39,706 nucleotides of DNA from Acidobacteriota bacterium (GCA_021790995.1 JAJYFA010000013.1:1-39706); one strand, 5' to 3'. Shown: positions 8,411-17,257, counted from the first letter of the stretch. The notes: generated by a model from the sequence alone, not told the origin. Numbers and translations: made by a program.

Positions 8411-9178
8411 ATGATTAATCTGGCAGGCAAAACGGCCGTGGTCTTCGGGCTGGCGAACAAGCGTTCAATCGCATGGGGCATCGCCCAGAAACTCCACGAG
8501 GCCGGCGCCACCCTGGCCATCTGTTACCAAAACGAACGCATGAGGTCCGAGGCCGAAGACCTGATCAACGAGCTCGGCAATGCCAGCGGCTTCCGGTGCG
8601 ACGTCTCAAACGACGAAGAGATCGCGGCACTGTTCGCGGAGCTCAAGGAAAAGTACGCGAAGATCGACATCCTGGTGCACGCCATCGCCTACGCGCCGGC
8701 CGAGGATCTGAAGGGCTCGTTCATCAACACCAGTCGCGAAGGCTTCCGCATCGCGCACGACGTGAGCGTCTACTCGCTCATCGCGGTGAGCCGCGGCGCG
8801 CTGCCTCTGATGGCCGAGGGGGGCAGCATCATGACCCTGAGCTACTACGCCGCCGAAAAGGTAGTGCCGCACTATAACGTGATGGCGCTGGCCAAGTCGT
8901 CGCTTGAATCGGCCGTGCGCTACCTGGCCTACGAGCTGGGTCCGAAGAACATTCGCGTCAACGCGATCTCCGCCGGGCCCATCAAGACCCTGGCGGCGCG
9001 CGGCGTGGGCGCGCTGGGCGACATGCTCAAGTCGCACGCCGAGCGCGCGCCTCTGCGCCGCAACGTGGACCAGAGCGAAGTGGGCGGTACGGCGCTCTTT
9101 CTCGCCAGCGATCTCGCCAGCGCGGTGACGGGCGAGACGCTCTACGTGGATTGCGGCTACAACATCATGGGGTTCTGA
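8411..9178 (+). CDS. fabI: Enoyl-[acyl-carrier-protein] reductase (NADH), FabI type
   Basis: A 255-residue short-chain dehydrogenase that reduces the trans-2 double bond of enoyl-ACP in the last step of each fatty acid elongation round. It has the FabI-type cofactor region (VFGLANKRSIAWGIA, residues 11-25) rather than the usual TGxxxGxG. The catalytic residues are Y145 (LSYYAAEK), Y155 and K162 (HYNVMALAKSSLE), in the FabI spacing YxxxxxxxxxYxxxxxxK. The AGPIKTLAARG loop that covers the substrate is present. A GGAGGA lies about eleven bases before the ATG. The gene ends a plus-strand run and faces the DUF1186 gene tail to tail with only 24 bases between. Confidence 0.97.
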   Translation: MINLAGKTAVVFGLANKRSIAWGIAQKLHEAGATLAICYQNERMRSEAEDLINELGNASGFRCDVSNDEEIAALFAELKEKYAKIDILVHAIAYAPAEDLKGSFINTSREGFRIAHDVSVYSLIAVSRGALPLMAEGGSIMTLSYYAAEKVVPHYNVMALAKSSLESAVRYLAYELGPKNIRVNAISAGPIKTLAARGVGALGDMLKSHAERAPLRRNVDQSEVGGTALFLASDLASAVTGETLYVDCGYNIMGF

Positions 9179-9202
9179 GCGGAGTTGGCGGGGACGGCGG
9201 AG

Positions 9203-10117
9203 TTAACGTCCGCAGCACTTCTTGTACTTTTTGCCGCTGCCGCAGGGGCACGGCTCGTTCCGTCCGATCTTTGGCGTGTCCCGTTTGTACGGGACACTAT
9301 TCCCATCCCACTCCGGATCGTAAGGCTTCGACAGCTCGTCCATTCGACGCGCCCGATGCTCTTCATCTCTGTGAAAGCAGGCCCACCGGCCGAATTCCTC
9401 GATGGTATCGTTGATGAGCTTACGATGTGGGTTGTCAGCAAGCCGCTTCAATGCCCAGGCGGTTCCTTTCGCGAGATCCTGATTCACTTCGCTTAGCTCG
9501 ATGATCCCGGGATCCACCAGCCCTTTGGCGTATGCCTGTTCGATGTCGCCGAGGAGTTCGGTGGCGCAGAGGTCAGTCGCGTATACGACGAGGTCACTCC
9601 AAGCAATATCGTTTGTATCGGTTAGTTTTCCGCGAAATAGCTCCCCCAAATAGCCGGCAATTTCTTCGCGGCTCTTTATCCCGGCGGCAACCAGGGTCGC
9701 GAGAGACCCGAGGGCAGCGCCCCTGGCCCATTGATCGGCAGCAGGATTTTCGATCAGGGATTGAATTCCGGAGATGTCCCCACCGCAGGTCGAAGCAAGG
9801 GCATTGCCGAAGCCTTCGGTAACGAAGTCTCCCAGGAGGCCATCGAGAAGATCGCTCGGAAGCTGACCGATCTTCAAGATGAGCGGGTGGGCGCGAGTCT
9901 CGCGAAACTGTGCCAGCAGATAGAGGGCGTAAAGATGCCCCATATAATCGCCTTCTGCAACACGGCGGCTAGCCCCTTCAGGGTCCGCGATCTCCTCCAA
10001 GATGCGAAGAAGTTCCGGAGTCACTTCTTCCCTGCGAGCAATTGCCGCTTCTACGGCCTCGCGCTCGAAGTTTTCTTTCAGCCGCTCCAATTGAGCGACG
10101 ATTTCGGCAACTTCCAT
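9203..10117 (-). CDS. DUF1186 domain protein with C-terminal SEC-C zinc motif
   Basis: A 304-residue protein. The body, from [17 protein letters not shown] through repeated helical segments, fits the DUF1186 family of helical-repeat proteins of unknown function. The last 20 residues form a SEC-C motif ([17 protein letters not shown]), which has the zinc-binding pattern CxC...CC known from the SecA C terminus. There SEC-C binds zinc and contacts SecB or ribosomes, and it occurs as an add-on in many unrelated proteins. No signal peptide is seen, so it is cytoplasmic. It lies 84 bases downstream of the dehydrogenase gene on the same strand, with a small hairpin in between, so it may be transcribed separately. 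Confidence 0.85.
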   Translation of the reverse strand: MEVAEIVAQLERLKENFEREAVEAAIARREEVTPELLRILEEIADPEGASRRVAEGDYMGHLYALYLLAQFRETRAHPLILKIGQLPSDLLDGLLGDFVTEGFGNALASTCGGDISGIQSLIENPAADQWARGAALGSLATLVAAGIKSREEIAGYLGELFRGKLTDTNDIAWSDLVVYATDLCATELLGDIEQAYAKGLVDPGIIELSEVNQDLAKGTAWALKRLADNPHRKLINDTIEEFGRWACFHRDEEHRARRMDELSKPYDPEWDGNSVPYKRDTPKIGRNEPCPCGSGKKYKKCCGR

Positions 10118-10181
10118 ACTGTCTTTTCACTCCTCATCTTCAGTGACCGGCGATTTGCCGCGGATTGAAGAAATGTTGTGC

Positions 10182-10201
10182 CCTGTCCCGATCCGGACAG
10201 G
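10182..10201 (-). terminator. Short hairpin just after the YiaK-like gene
   Basis: CCTGTCC and GGACAGG form a 7-bp perfect stem with a 6-base loop, placed immediately after the stop codon of the dehydrogenase. No T-run follows on the minus strand, so it is a weak or non-canonical terminator, or just an mRNA 3'-end stabiliser. Confidence 0.35.
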
Positions 10202-11206
10202 TTACATCCCCATAATTTCATCCCAGACGGCCGGCTCGACGGGGAGTCCCAGGCGCAGGTTTTCCTCGCGAATGCGCAGAGTCTGCTCACCGGGATAGCG
10301 CACCTTGCGATTCGGCTCGGCGGGCCGGCAGTTGTCGAGCGATGCGACCACTCCATCGGCGATCTGCTCAGCCTGCGCCTCAGGCCCCAGACCGGCGGGA
10401 TTGAGAGCGAAAAAGATCTGCGAGACGCCGGCTTCGCGCAGCGGGTCGGGAGCGATCTGGTGCGTGGCGCGGCCCATCGCCATCGTCGCGGCCACCATGT
10501 CCAGCACAACGGAGAGTCCCGATCCCTTCCAGTAGCCCACGGGCAGCGGCCGCCACGACCTCTCGATCGCCGCGGGATCGCGCGTCAGATTCCCTTCGGT
10601 ATCGAAGCCGCCATCGACGGGCAGCATCTCGCCGCGCTTCCTGTAGCTTTCGAGTGCACCGTAGGAATACTGCGACATGGCCATGTCGAGAACCACGTGC
10701 CCCCGCGAGCGAGGCACGGCAATCACCAGGGGATTGTTTCCGAGGACCGGCTCGACACCGCCCCAGGGCGGCAGATTCGGCATGGTGTTGGTCCAGCAGA
10801 TGCCGATCATGCCCGCCTCGGCGGCCTGCCAGCCGTAGGTGCCGCCGCGCATCCAGTGATTCGTGTTGCCCATGGTTACGCAGCCTAGCCCAAGCTCGCG
10901 GGCAAGCGCAATGGCGCGGTCCATGGCGGCAAGCGCGTTCAAATTGCCGGGCCCCTTGCGGCCGTCCCATCGCTCCAGCGCGCCACAACGCGCAGTGGTT
11001 ACCGGCTCGCCTGCCGGGTCGACGCAGCCATTGCGAATCGTAGCCACCAAGCGCGGAAAGCGATTGATGCCGTGCGTGTAGACGCCGTCGCGGGTGACTT
11101 CAGCAAAGAGACGCGCGCACGTCTGAGCGCGGTCCTGGGAGAATCCAAACTTCACGAGAACAGCGGCAAGGGTCTCGCGGACTTCGTTGAATGGGATGCG
11201 GTTCAT
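10202..11206 (-). CDS. yiaK: Ldh_2-family NAD(P)-dependent oxidoreductase, 3-dehydro-L-gulonate 2-dehydrogenase-like (YiaK type)
   Basis: A 334-residue member of the malate/L-lactate/sulfolactate dehydrogenase (Ldh_2) family, which has a fold unlike the Rossmann dehydrogenases. Features are the conserved DGVYTHGINRFPRLV stretch around residue 40, the NTNHWMRGGTYGWQAAE segment around 115, and the VVLDMAMSQYSYG stretch around 190. The NHWMRGGTYG form resembles E. coli YiaK, which reduces 2,3-diketo-L-gulonate, better than malate or lactate enzymes. This makes a role in L-gulonate/ascorbate or another acid-sugar route likely, but no such pathway genes are nearby. It lies 74 bases downstream of tsaE on the same strand. 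Confidence 0.83.
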   Translation of the reverse strand: MNRIPFNEVRETLAAVLVKFGFSQDRAQTCARLFAEVTRDGVYTHGINRFPRLVATIRNGCVDPAGEPVTTARCGALERWDGRKGPGNLNALAAMDRAIALARELGLGCVTMGNTNHWMRGGTYGWQAAEAGMIGICWTNTMPNLPPWGGVEPVLGNNPLVIAVPRSRGHVVLDMAMSQYSYGALESYRKRGEMLPVDGGFDTEGNLTRDPAAIERSWRPLPVGYWKGSGLSVVLDMVAATMAMGRATHQIAPDPLREAGVSQIFFALNPAGLGPEAQAEQIADGVVASLDNCRPAEPNRKVRYPGEQTLRIREENLRLGLPVEPAVWDEIMGM

Positions 11207-11280
11207 GGTGGTCCTGATGCACTTGTATCAGTTGGTGCAAGGAGATGAGGAGGCAGAAGAATTGCGGGTTCACTGATTCG

Positions 11281-11754
11281 CTATTCCTTCACTGTCACCG
11301 TAATCTTGCGTGTGTCGCCGCCTTCCGAGGTGATCGCGATCTCGCCCGTCGAGCGCTTGCGGATGCTTTTGAATTTTTCGCCCCACTCGACCAGGATCAG
11401 CGCGTCGTCCGAAAACAGATCGTCGAGGCCGAGGGTTTCGAGTTGGCGCTCGCTTTCGAGGCGATAGACATCGAGGTGGAAGAGCTTGACTGGCTTGCCC
11501 TGGCGCGAGCCGTCGTATTCGTGGATCAGCGTAAAGGTGGGGCTGGTCACCTCGTCGGGCTCTGCGGCGTCGAGCGCCTGGGCAATGCCTTTGACCAACG
11601 TGGTCTTGCCGGCGCCGAGGTCCCCGCGCAGCAGCAGCAGATGAGGGGGCGCAAGCAACTCGGCCAGTTTGCGGCCCACAGCGATGGTGTCCGCGCCGCT
11701 TTGCGTGGTGAACTCGTACATTCTGCCTTCCGCGGTCGCTGCTGCGTTGTTCAT
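11281..11754 (-). CDS. tsaE: tRNA threonylcarbamoyladenosine biosynthesis ATPase TsaE
   Basis: About 157 residues. TsaE is the P-loop ATPase that helps TsaB/TsaD make the t6A modification at position 37 of ANN-decoding tRNAs. Walker A is GDLGAGKTT (residues 44-52); the SPTFTLIHEY and HLDVYRLES segments and the late LVEWGEKF stretch are family hallmarks. The ATG at 11754 is preferred: the upstream ATG at 11820 would put 22 extra residues inside the 3' end of nnr. GGGG lies seven bases before it. The nnr-tsaE order is widespread in bacteria and supports both calls. Confidence 0.94.
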   Translation of the reverse strand: MNNAAATAEGRMYEFTTQSGADTIAVGRKLAELLAPPHLLLLRGDLGAGKTTLVKGIAQALDAAEPDEVTSPTFTLIHEYDGSRQGKPVKLFHLDVYRLESERQLETLGLDDLFSDDALILVEWGEKFKSIRKRSTGEIAITSEGGDTRKITVTVKE

Positions 11755-11792
11755 TCCTGAGCCCCTTTGGGGATCTTCGCGCGGCAATTCGC

Positions 11793-13424
11793 TCAGCGCC
11801 TGCAATGCCCCTGCAACCAAACATACCCGTTCGGGCCGCCAGCGGCAATGCGGTGGTGTTCGGAGCGGAATGTCTGGGCAAGACGGGCAAGCGAATCTGT
11901 GGCGAGGAGCGTGTGCTCATCGGTCTCGCGCACGGCGATGTCCGCAGCCAGACCGTGCAGATAAACCGCAGCTTCGACGGCGCGCGCGGCATCTTCCGGA
12001 AATTGCGCCAGCAGGCCGGCAATCAGGCCGGTGAGCACGTCGCCGCTGCCGCCCTTGGCCATGCCGGGATTGCCGCTGGTGTTTACGGCAACGCGGCCGT
12101 CGGGGTGCGCGACGAGCGTGCGCGCGCCTTTCAGCACCAGCGTGACGCCGAAGCGCCGGGCAAATTCGCGCGCCGCTTTCAACCGATCGGTCTGAACTCC
12201 CGCGGCAGTGCTGCCGATGAGGCGAGCCATCTCGCCGGGGTGTGGCGTGAGTACCAGAGTGCGGCCTTTGGCGAGCTTTGCCAATAGCACCGGCTTAGTG
12301 GCGAGGATGTTGATGCCATCGGCGTCGACCACCGCGGGCATCTTTGTGGCGGCCAGCAGGCCCGTGGTGAATTTCACGGTCTCCGTGCCCTGTCCGAGTC
12401 CCGGACCGATGGCGAGCACGGTTTTTCCGGCGGCGAGTTGGGTAAGTTCCTTCGCGTCGAGGTTGTTCGCAGCGATCTGTCCCTCCGCCGTGGCCGCGAG
12501 CGGCCAGGTCATCAACTCCGGAGCGAAAGACGCGACCACCGGCAACGCAGGCGCGGGAACGGCCACGGTGACGAGGCCCGCGCCTGCGCGCAAAGCAGCC
12601 AGGGCCGCCATGGCGGGGGCTCCGGCCTTGCCTCCCGCCGAACCGAACGTGCCGCCCACAACAAGTACGTGGCCGAAGTTGCCCTTGTTGGCCGTAGCGA
12701 GGCGCGGCGTTCGCACCAGTTCAATCGACGAGCCGGCCCAGTCGATGCCGAGATCCGAGGCAATGGCCGCATCGGGCGAGCCGATGGGCACGACGACGAC
12801 GGGCTGATCCCAGCGGCGCGTGAGGCTCCCGAAGACATGCGCCGGTTTGGGCGCAGTAAAGGTGACGACGGCATCGGCTGGAAAAACCGGGCCGGTGAAG
12901 GTGGCTGCGGTCTCATCGGAGGGCCAGCCGGAGGGAAGATCGACCGCAAGAACCGGCGCCGTACTCTTCCGCATCCATTCGAGCGCTGCCAGCGCCAGGC
13001 CTTTCATCGGCGGCTTGAATCCCGTGCCGAGCAAGGCGTCGACGATCAGGTCGGCTGCCAGCGCATCTTCATGCGCGGCCAGTTCGGCGGCGCTCGCGAC
13101 AACATGGACCCGGCCACGCATGGGCTGGGTGAGTTCGCTCCACGCCACGGCCGCGTCGCCCTTGAGCTTTTCGGGCGCGCCCAGCAGCAGCGTGGTCACG
13201 TCGAGTCCGGCTTCTGCGAGCAACCACGCCGCCATCATGCCGTCGCCGCCGTTGTTGCCGGTTCCGCAGAGCACGGTGATGCGGCGCGCATGAGGAAACT
13301 CGCGGCGTGCGAAAGCAGCGACGGCCGAGGAAGCCGCGCGCATCAGGTCAATCGAGGGAATGCCGAATCGCTCGGTGGTGGCGCGGTCGCATGCCTGCAT
13401 CTCGGCTGCGGAAAGAACGTGCAT
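11793..13424 (-). CDS. nnr: Bifunctional NAD(P)H-hydrate epimerase / ADP-dependent NAD(P)H-hydrate dehydratase
   Basis: About 543 residues. The enzyme repairs damaged hydrated NAD(P)H. The N-terminal YjeF-type epimerase domain (residues about 1-215) shows MHVLSAAEMQACDR, the VLCGTGNNGGDGMM loop and ADLIVDALLGTGF. The C-terminal ribokinase-like dehydratase domain shows LVVGGTFGSAGGKAGAPAMAA, AIGPGLGQ, LTPHPGEMARL and the anion hole NPGMAKGGSGDVLTG. Length is normal for the fused form. The ATG at 13424 is chosen because it begins directly at the conserved MHVLSAAEM; upstream in-frame starts at 13433 and 13481 would add a tail with no homology that I recognise. tsaE follows after 38 bases, and the TolC-like gene is divergent. 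Confidence 0.95.
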   Translation of the reverse strand: MHVLSAAEMQACDRATTERFGIPSIDLMRAASSAVAAFARREFPHARRITVLCGTGNNGGDGMMAAWLLAEAGLDVTTLLLGAPEKLKGDAAVAWSELTQPMRGRVHVVASAAELAAHEDALAADLIVDALLGTGFKPPMKGLALAALEWMRKSTAPVLAVDLPSGWPSDETAATFTGPVFPADAVVTFTAPKPAHVFGSLTRRWDQPVVVVPIGSPDAAIASDLGIDWAGSSIELVRTPRLATANKGNFGHVLVVGGTFGSAGGKAGAPAMAALAALRAGAGLVTVAVPAPALPVVASFAPELMTWPLAATAEGQIAANNLDAKELTQLAAGKTVLAIGPGLGQGTETVKFTTGLLAATKMPAVVDADGINILATKPVLLAKLAKGRTLVLTPHPGEMARLIGSTAAGVQTDRLKAAREFARRFGVTLVLKGARTLVAHPDGRVAVNTSGNPGMAKGGSGDVLTGLIAGLLAQFPEDAARAVEAAVYLHGLAADIAVRETDEHTLLATDSLARLAQTFRSEHHRIAAGGPNGYVWLQGHCRR

Positions 13425-13597
13425 GGCAATCATGGTAACGCAGTAGCCGGTGGTCTCCATCCTGCAATACTTATGGCGCAACGCAAGTCATGGACTTTCG
13501 CGTAACGGCGCCGCAGCCAAACAGAAGATCAATTCGATACACTACTTAAAGAACCGCGCCGCGACATGGAAGCATCCATAATGGAGTACCAACATCG

Positions 13598-15076
13598 ATG
13601 GGTGAAAGCGACCGCTGTTCCCGATTAAGGTTCAAATTGCCAGATAATTTTATCCAAAACAGGATTCGGCCATGGGCCGCAGGCCTTTTATTGAGCGCCG
13701 CGGCGATGGTGCACTCTCTTGCGGCCGCGCAAACCGCACCAGTTCCGCCTGCGCCCGCGCCGGGTCCGCCCCCGGCCGCGAGTTTTCAGGGCAGCGTCCC
13801 GGTGGGTAAGGCTTCGGCGGAAACCCTGAACCTCTCGCTCGACGACGCCATCCAGCGCGGTTTGCAGACGAATCTGGGCATCATTCTCAGCAACACCCAA
13901 ACCGCCGGAGCGCGCGCTCAGCGGCTGAGCCAGTTGCAAACGCTGCTGCCCTCCGTGGACTTCAACGCCAGAGAAGCGGCGGTACAGAGCGATCTTCCCG
14001 CCGAAGGCTTTCGCATACCTGGCTTTCCGACGGTCATAGGGCCTTTCGGCTACACAGACGTGCGTGCCTCCATGACGTGGTCGCTTGTCAATGTCGCGTC
14101 ACTGCGCAACTATCTGGCCGCGCGCCACAACTTTACCGCTGCGCAACTGTCTGCTCAGGATGCGCGCGACCTGGTCGTGCTCACCGTGGGCAACGCCTAT
14201 CTGCTGGTGCTTGCCGACCAAACCGAGGTGTCGAGCGCCGAGGCCCAGGCTGCCACCGCGAAAATCTCGCTCGATCAGGCAACGGCCAATCACAGCGCGG
14301 GCACGGCGCCGCTTCTCGATGAGTTGCGCGCCAAGGTTGACTACCAGTCGATCGAGCAGCAGTTGATCGCTGCTCAGGACGCTCTCGAAAAGGACAAGCT
14401 GGCGCTGAAGCGCATCATTGGATTGCCGCTCGACCAGCGCATCCATCTGACGGACAAAGCGCCTTACGCGCCCTACGACACGCTCAACGCGGATGCGCTC
14501 ATCAAGCAGGCCGAACAGAACCGCAAAGACCTGGCGGCGCTGGTGGAGGTGACCGCAGCGGCGGCGGCGCAACGCAAAGCGGCCACAGCGGCGCGGCTGC
14601 CCACCATCCAGACCGACGCCGACTATGGCGACATCGGCCCTACGCTGGCCCACTCGCACGGCACCGTAGACGCATCGGCCACTTTGAGCGTGCCCGTATT
14701 TGCCGAGTTTGCCTTGCGCGGCCAGGCCCAGCAGGCGCAGGCCCAGCTCGATACCGCGCAGGCGCAACTGAGCGACAAGCAGGCGCAGATTGAGGCCGAT
14801 GTACGCGATGCGCTGCTCGATATCGCCTCGGCGCAGAAGCAGGTTCAGGTAGCACAGTCCAGCATGGCCCTCGCCAACGAGGCGCTCAAGGAAGCGCAGG
14901 AACGCTACGCCAACGGCGTCAGCGACAACCTGGCCGTAAGTCAGGCGCAACAGTCCGTGGCCCAGGCCGACAGCCAGTATGTAGCCAGTCTTTACCGGCA
15001 CAACGTGGCGAAACTCAGTCTGGCGCGCGCTCTTGGCGCAGGGCTCGACTACAAAAAATATGTGGGAGGGAAGTAA
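13598..15076 (+). CDS. TolC family outer membrane efflux/secretion channel
   Basis: A 492-residue exported protein. A long N-region leads to a signal peptide (PWAAGLLLSAAAMVHSLAAAQ) and a Pro/Ala-rich stretch. Two outer-membrane efflux repeats follow, each a long coiled-coil pair plus beta strands: the first starts at LNLSLDDAIQRGLQTNLGI, the second near LIKQAEQNRKDLAALVEV. The helical part is Gln/Ala-rich, as in TolC tunnels. TolC-type trimers span the outer membrane and periplasm and dock to an adaptor and an inner-membrane pump. GGAG lies eleven bases before the ATG. The adaptor gene starts one base after its stop, so the two are translationally coupled. The pump is not encoded next to them. 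Confidence 0.93.
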   Translation: MGESDRCSRLRFKLPDNFIQNRIRPWAAGLLLSAAAMVHSLAAAQTAPVPPAPAPGPPPAASFQGSVPVGKASAETLNLSLDDAIQRGLQTNLGIILSNTQTAGARAQRLSQLQTLLPSVDFNAREAAVQSDLPAEGFRIPGFPTVIGPFGYTDVRASMTWSLVNVASLRNYLAARHNFTAAQLSAQDARDLVVLTVGNAYLLVLADQTEVSSAEAQAATAKISLDQATANHSAGTAPLLDELRAKVDYQSIEQQLIAAQDALEKDKLALKRIIGLPLDQRIHLTDKAPYAPYDTLNADALIKQAEQNRKDLAALVEVTAAAAAQRKAATAARLPTIQTDADYGDIGPTLAHSHGTVDASATLSVPVFAEFALRGQAQQAQAQLDTAQAQLSDKQAQIEADVRDALLDIASAQKQVQVAQSSMALANEALKEAQERYANGVSDNLAVSQAQQSVAQADSQYVASLYRHNVAKLSLARALGAGLDYKKYVGGK

Positions 15077-15077
15077 A

Positions 15078-16307
15078 GTGGCGGACCCAACACCAAATCC
15101 AGAACAAAACGAATTGGCCGCGGAGACAGAGATTGAAGCGCCGCAGTCCCGCCGCAGAGGCATTTTAATCGTTGCCGTGGTGGTGGCGGCGCTTGTTGCG
15201 CTCGGCGTCTGGTGGCGCTCCACCTACAGCGAAGACACCGACGACGCACAGGTGGACGGCCATCTGATTCAGGTCAGCTCGCGCATCACCGGCCACGTGC
15301 TCACGATCTATGTTGAAGAGAATCAGCAAGTGAAGGCGGGCCAGATCATCGCGGAGCTCGATCCGCGCGATTATGAAGTCGCCGTGGAGAATGCCGAAGC
15401 CGCTCTCGCCAGCGCCCGCGCCAACGCCGCGGCGGCGAATGTGAACGTGCCGATCGTCGCCGTCAATACTGCCAGCAATCTGCGTTCGGCCGGCGCCGAT
15501 GTGAGCGGCACACAGGCCGGCGTTTCACAAGCCGTGCAGCAACTGGCTGCCGCGCGCGCGCGTGTGGAGCAGGCCCAGGCCAATAACTTCAAAGCTCAGT
15601 CGGATCTTGCTCGCTATATCCCGCTGGTCAAGAAAGACGTAATCAGCAAACAGCAGTTCGATGCGGCGCTGGCCGCTGCCGACGCCTCCAAAGCCGCGCT
15701 GGCCGATGCTCTGGCCAGCCAAAAGGCCGCTGAAGACGCCGTACGCGTGGCCCACGAGCGCGAAACACAGGCCCAGGCTGGCCTTAAGTACGCGCAAACC
15801 GCTCCGCAGCAGGTAGCTGCACAAAATGCCCGCGCCAAGCAGGCTGAAGCGCAGGTGGAGCAGGCGCAGGCGCAGCTCGATCAGGCCAGGCTCAACCTGA
15901 GCTATACCAAAATCGTGGCCCCGGCCAACGGTATCGTTACCCGCAAGAGTGTCGAGATCGACGAGAACGTCTCCGCCGGCCAGAATCTGCTCACACTGGT
16001 TTCGCTCGACGACATCTGGATAACGGCGAACTTCAAGGAAACGCAGCTCAAGCACATGCAAGCCGGGCAGAAGGTCGAAATTCATGTCGACGCTACCGGC
16101 AAGAACTACAAGGGCCGCGTGACGCAGATAGGCGGCGCCACCGGCTCGGTGCTGTCGCTCTTTCCGCCGGAGAACGCCACCGGCAACTACGTCAAAGTGG
16201 TGCAGCGTCTTCCTGTGCGCATTGACTTCACCGATCTCCAGAGCGAGGATCCCACGCACCGGCTCCGTCCCGGCTTGTCGGTCGAGCCCAAGGTCTGGGT
16301 GAAGTAA
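15078..16307 (+). CDS. HlyD/EmrA-family membrane fusion (adaptor) protein
   Basis: About 409 residues. A short cytoplasmic tail, one membrane segment (GILIVAVVVAALVALGVWW) and then the sequence STYSEDTDDAQVDGHLIQVSS, cut here to its core TDDAQVDG, which is a hallmark of EmrA-type adaptors. The biotinyl-lipoyl halves flank a long Gln/Ala-rich coiled coil (about residues 90-270), and a beta-barrel part follows (IVAPANGIVTRKSVEIDEN). The protein bridges an inner-membrane pump and TolC. The GTG at 15078 is preferred because a GGGAGGG ends about eight bases before it; an in-frame ATG at 15060 lies within the TolC gene. EmrA partners are usually MFS pumps of the EmrB type, and none is present downstream, where degraded genes begin. 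Confidence 0.92.
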   Translation: MADPTPNPEQNELAAETEIEAPQSRRRGILIVAVVVAALVALGVWWRSTYSEDTDDAQVDGHLIQVSSRITGHVLTIYVEENQQVKAGQIIAELDPRDYEVAVENAEAALASARANAAAANVNVPIVAVNTASNLRSAGADVSGTQAGVSQAVQQLAAARARVEQAQANNFKAQSDLARYIPLVKKDVISKQQFDAALAAADASKAALADALASQKAAEDAVRVAHERETQAQAGLKYAQTAPQQVAAQNARAKQAEAQVEQAQAQLDQARLNLSYTKIVAPANGIVTRKSVEIDENVSAGQNLLTLVSLDDIWITANFKETQLKHMQAGQKVEIHVDATGKNYKGRVTQIGGATGSVLSLFPPENATGNYVKVVQRLPVRIDFTDLQSEDPTHRLRPGLSVEPKVWVK

Positions 16308-16314
16308 CGCGTTC

Positions 16315-16446
16315 CCTTCGCGCAGGACCGCAAACGTGCTCAGTCCTGTGATCCGTCAACAGGTCTCCGTCCGCGTCGCAGGTGTACTGGCGGTTTCCAT
16401 AGCCTCCGGCGGCCGCCGTCAGCCGGTTCAGGGCATCGTCGACAAA
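16315..16446 (-). pseudogene. RHS/YD-repeat gene fragment
   Basis: On the minus strand, codons from about 16443 to 16321 read DDALNRLTAAAGGYGNRQ and then YTCDADGDLLTD. This is the periodic signature of RHS/YD repeats (typically YDALNRLT...GGYGNR..YTYDADGN), with a Cys in place of the second Tyr. Only about one repeat remains, with no start codon, no continuation and no sensible reading beyond THRTEHV-like residues near 16330. It abuts, and slightly overlaps in a different frame, the broken 3' end of the FkbM pseudogene. I take it as the leftover of a larger RHS gene brought in by recombination and then lost. Confidence 0.72.
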
Positions 16447-17146
16447 AATAGTTTTCTTGCTCCTTGCAACACTTCGAATTCATGCCCTTCTACATCGATC
16501 TTGATCATGTCTGGCGGGACAAAACTCTTCGCGATGAGCTGATCGATGGAGGTGGTCTCAATCTGAACCACATTGCCTGCGGGGGGAAGCTTCCAATCCG
16601 GCGGTGGCGATGAAATGAAACCCGCTCTGAAATGTCACCACCTCGCCGGGCAAACCAACGGCGAAGTCAAAGACCTCAACGTGCGCACTAGGGTTGAGGT
16701 TGAGGCCTTCTCTTAGTTTTCTGCTCGAATCCGGGTTGGGCTCGAAGGCCAACGCCCGCCGGCCAAACCCCGTGAGCGTGAACGCCAAGGAAAAGAAACC
16801 AAAGAGTGCGCCAACGTCCCACAGGGTCTTTCTGCCGGCAGCTGCGCGCATGAAGCCGGCTACTCTTCCACCGCATCTGGATACTTCCATCTGAAGGATC
16901 AAAGGATTCGCAGACGTCGTCGGCATCGGAAGGAGCGCGGATTAAGCACTGGGCGGGGAATACAATGGTTGCCTCCGGCGCCGTGGCGTTGGCCTTCGCG
17001 TAACGGTTGCGATAGATTCTTGATTTGAGACGATATTGAACGTGCGCCAGGTAACCCCGGTATCTGCAACCGCGAATGAAACGCACCACGCTTTCGGGCA
17101 AAGTCGCGATGGCGAAGGCTCTTGCCTTGGATCGCAGTTCAAACAT
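16428..17146 (-). pseudogene. FkbM-family methyltransferase, frameshifted and 3'-truncated
   Basis: Three different minus-strand frames together spell one FkbM SAM-dependent methyltransferase. The first frame runs from the ATG at 17146 (MFELRSKARAFAIATLPESV). The second, from about 16900 to 16625, holds motif I (LWDVGALFGFFSLAF) and ALAFEPNP. The third, from about 16620 to the stop at 16428, holds ETTSIDQLI and DMIKIDVEGHEFEVLQGARK. Both frame changes are in the same sense, equal to one extra base (or two lost) each, near 16850-16925 and 16615-16630. The usual last 40-60 residues after the IDVEGHE motif are missing; the reading ends at KLFLSTMP at the junction with the RHS fragment. FkbM proteins methylate sugars or polyketides; this copy cannot be functional as read. 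Confidence 0.82.
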
Positions 17147-17257
17147 ACGCCAATTCTGCTCCTTCGCCTCATCAAAGGGAGCATAGGCTACAGATAAGTG
17201 AGGCGATTCGCTTGATGCTTTTCTGGGAATCTCTGGCCGACCGGACGAGCCAGCGAA

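Noticed and set aside
11761-11776. CCCC-TTT-GGGG hairpin between nnr and tsaE as a terminator
   Set aside because: A four-pair stem without a T-run is too weak, and the gene pair is usually co-transcribed; its GGGG arm serves better as the tsaE ribosome-binding site.
16336-16542. A 68-codon plus-strand frame after the adaptor gene, as a possible pump remnant
   Set aside because: It has no membrane segments and lies antisense to the RHS scrap and FkbM pseudogene, which explain the sequence better.
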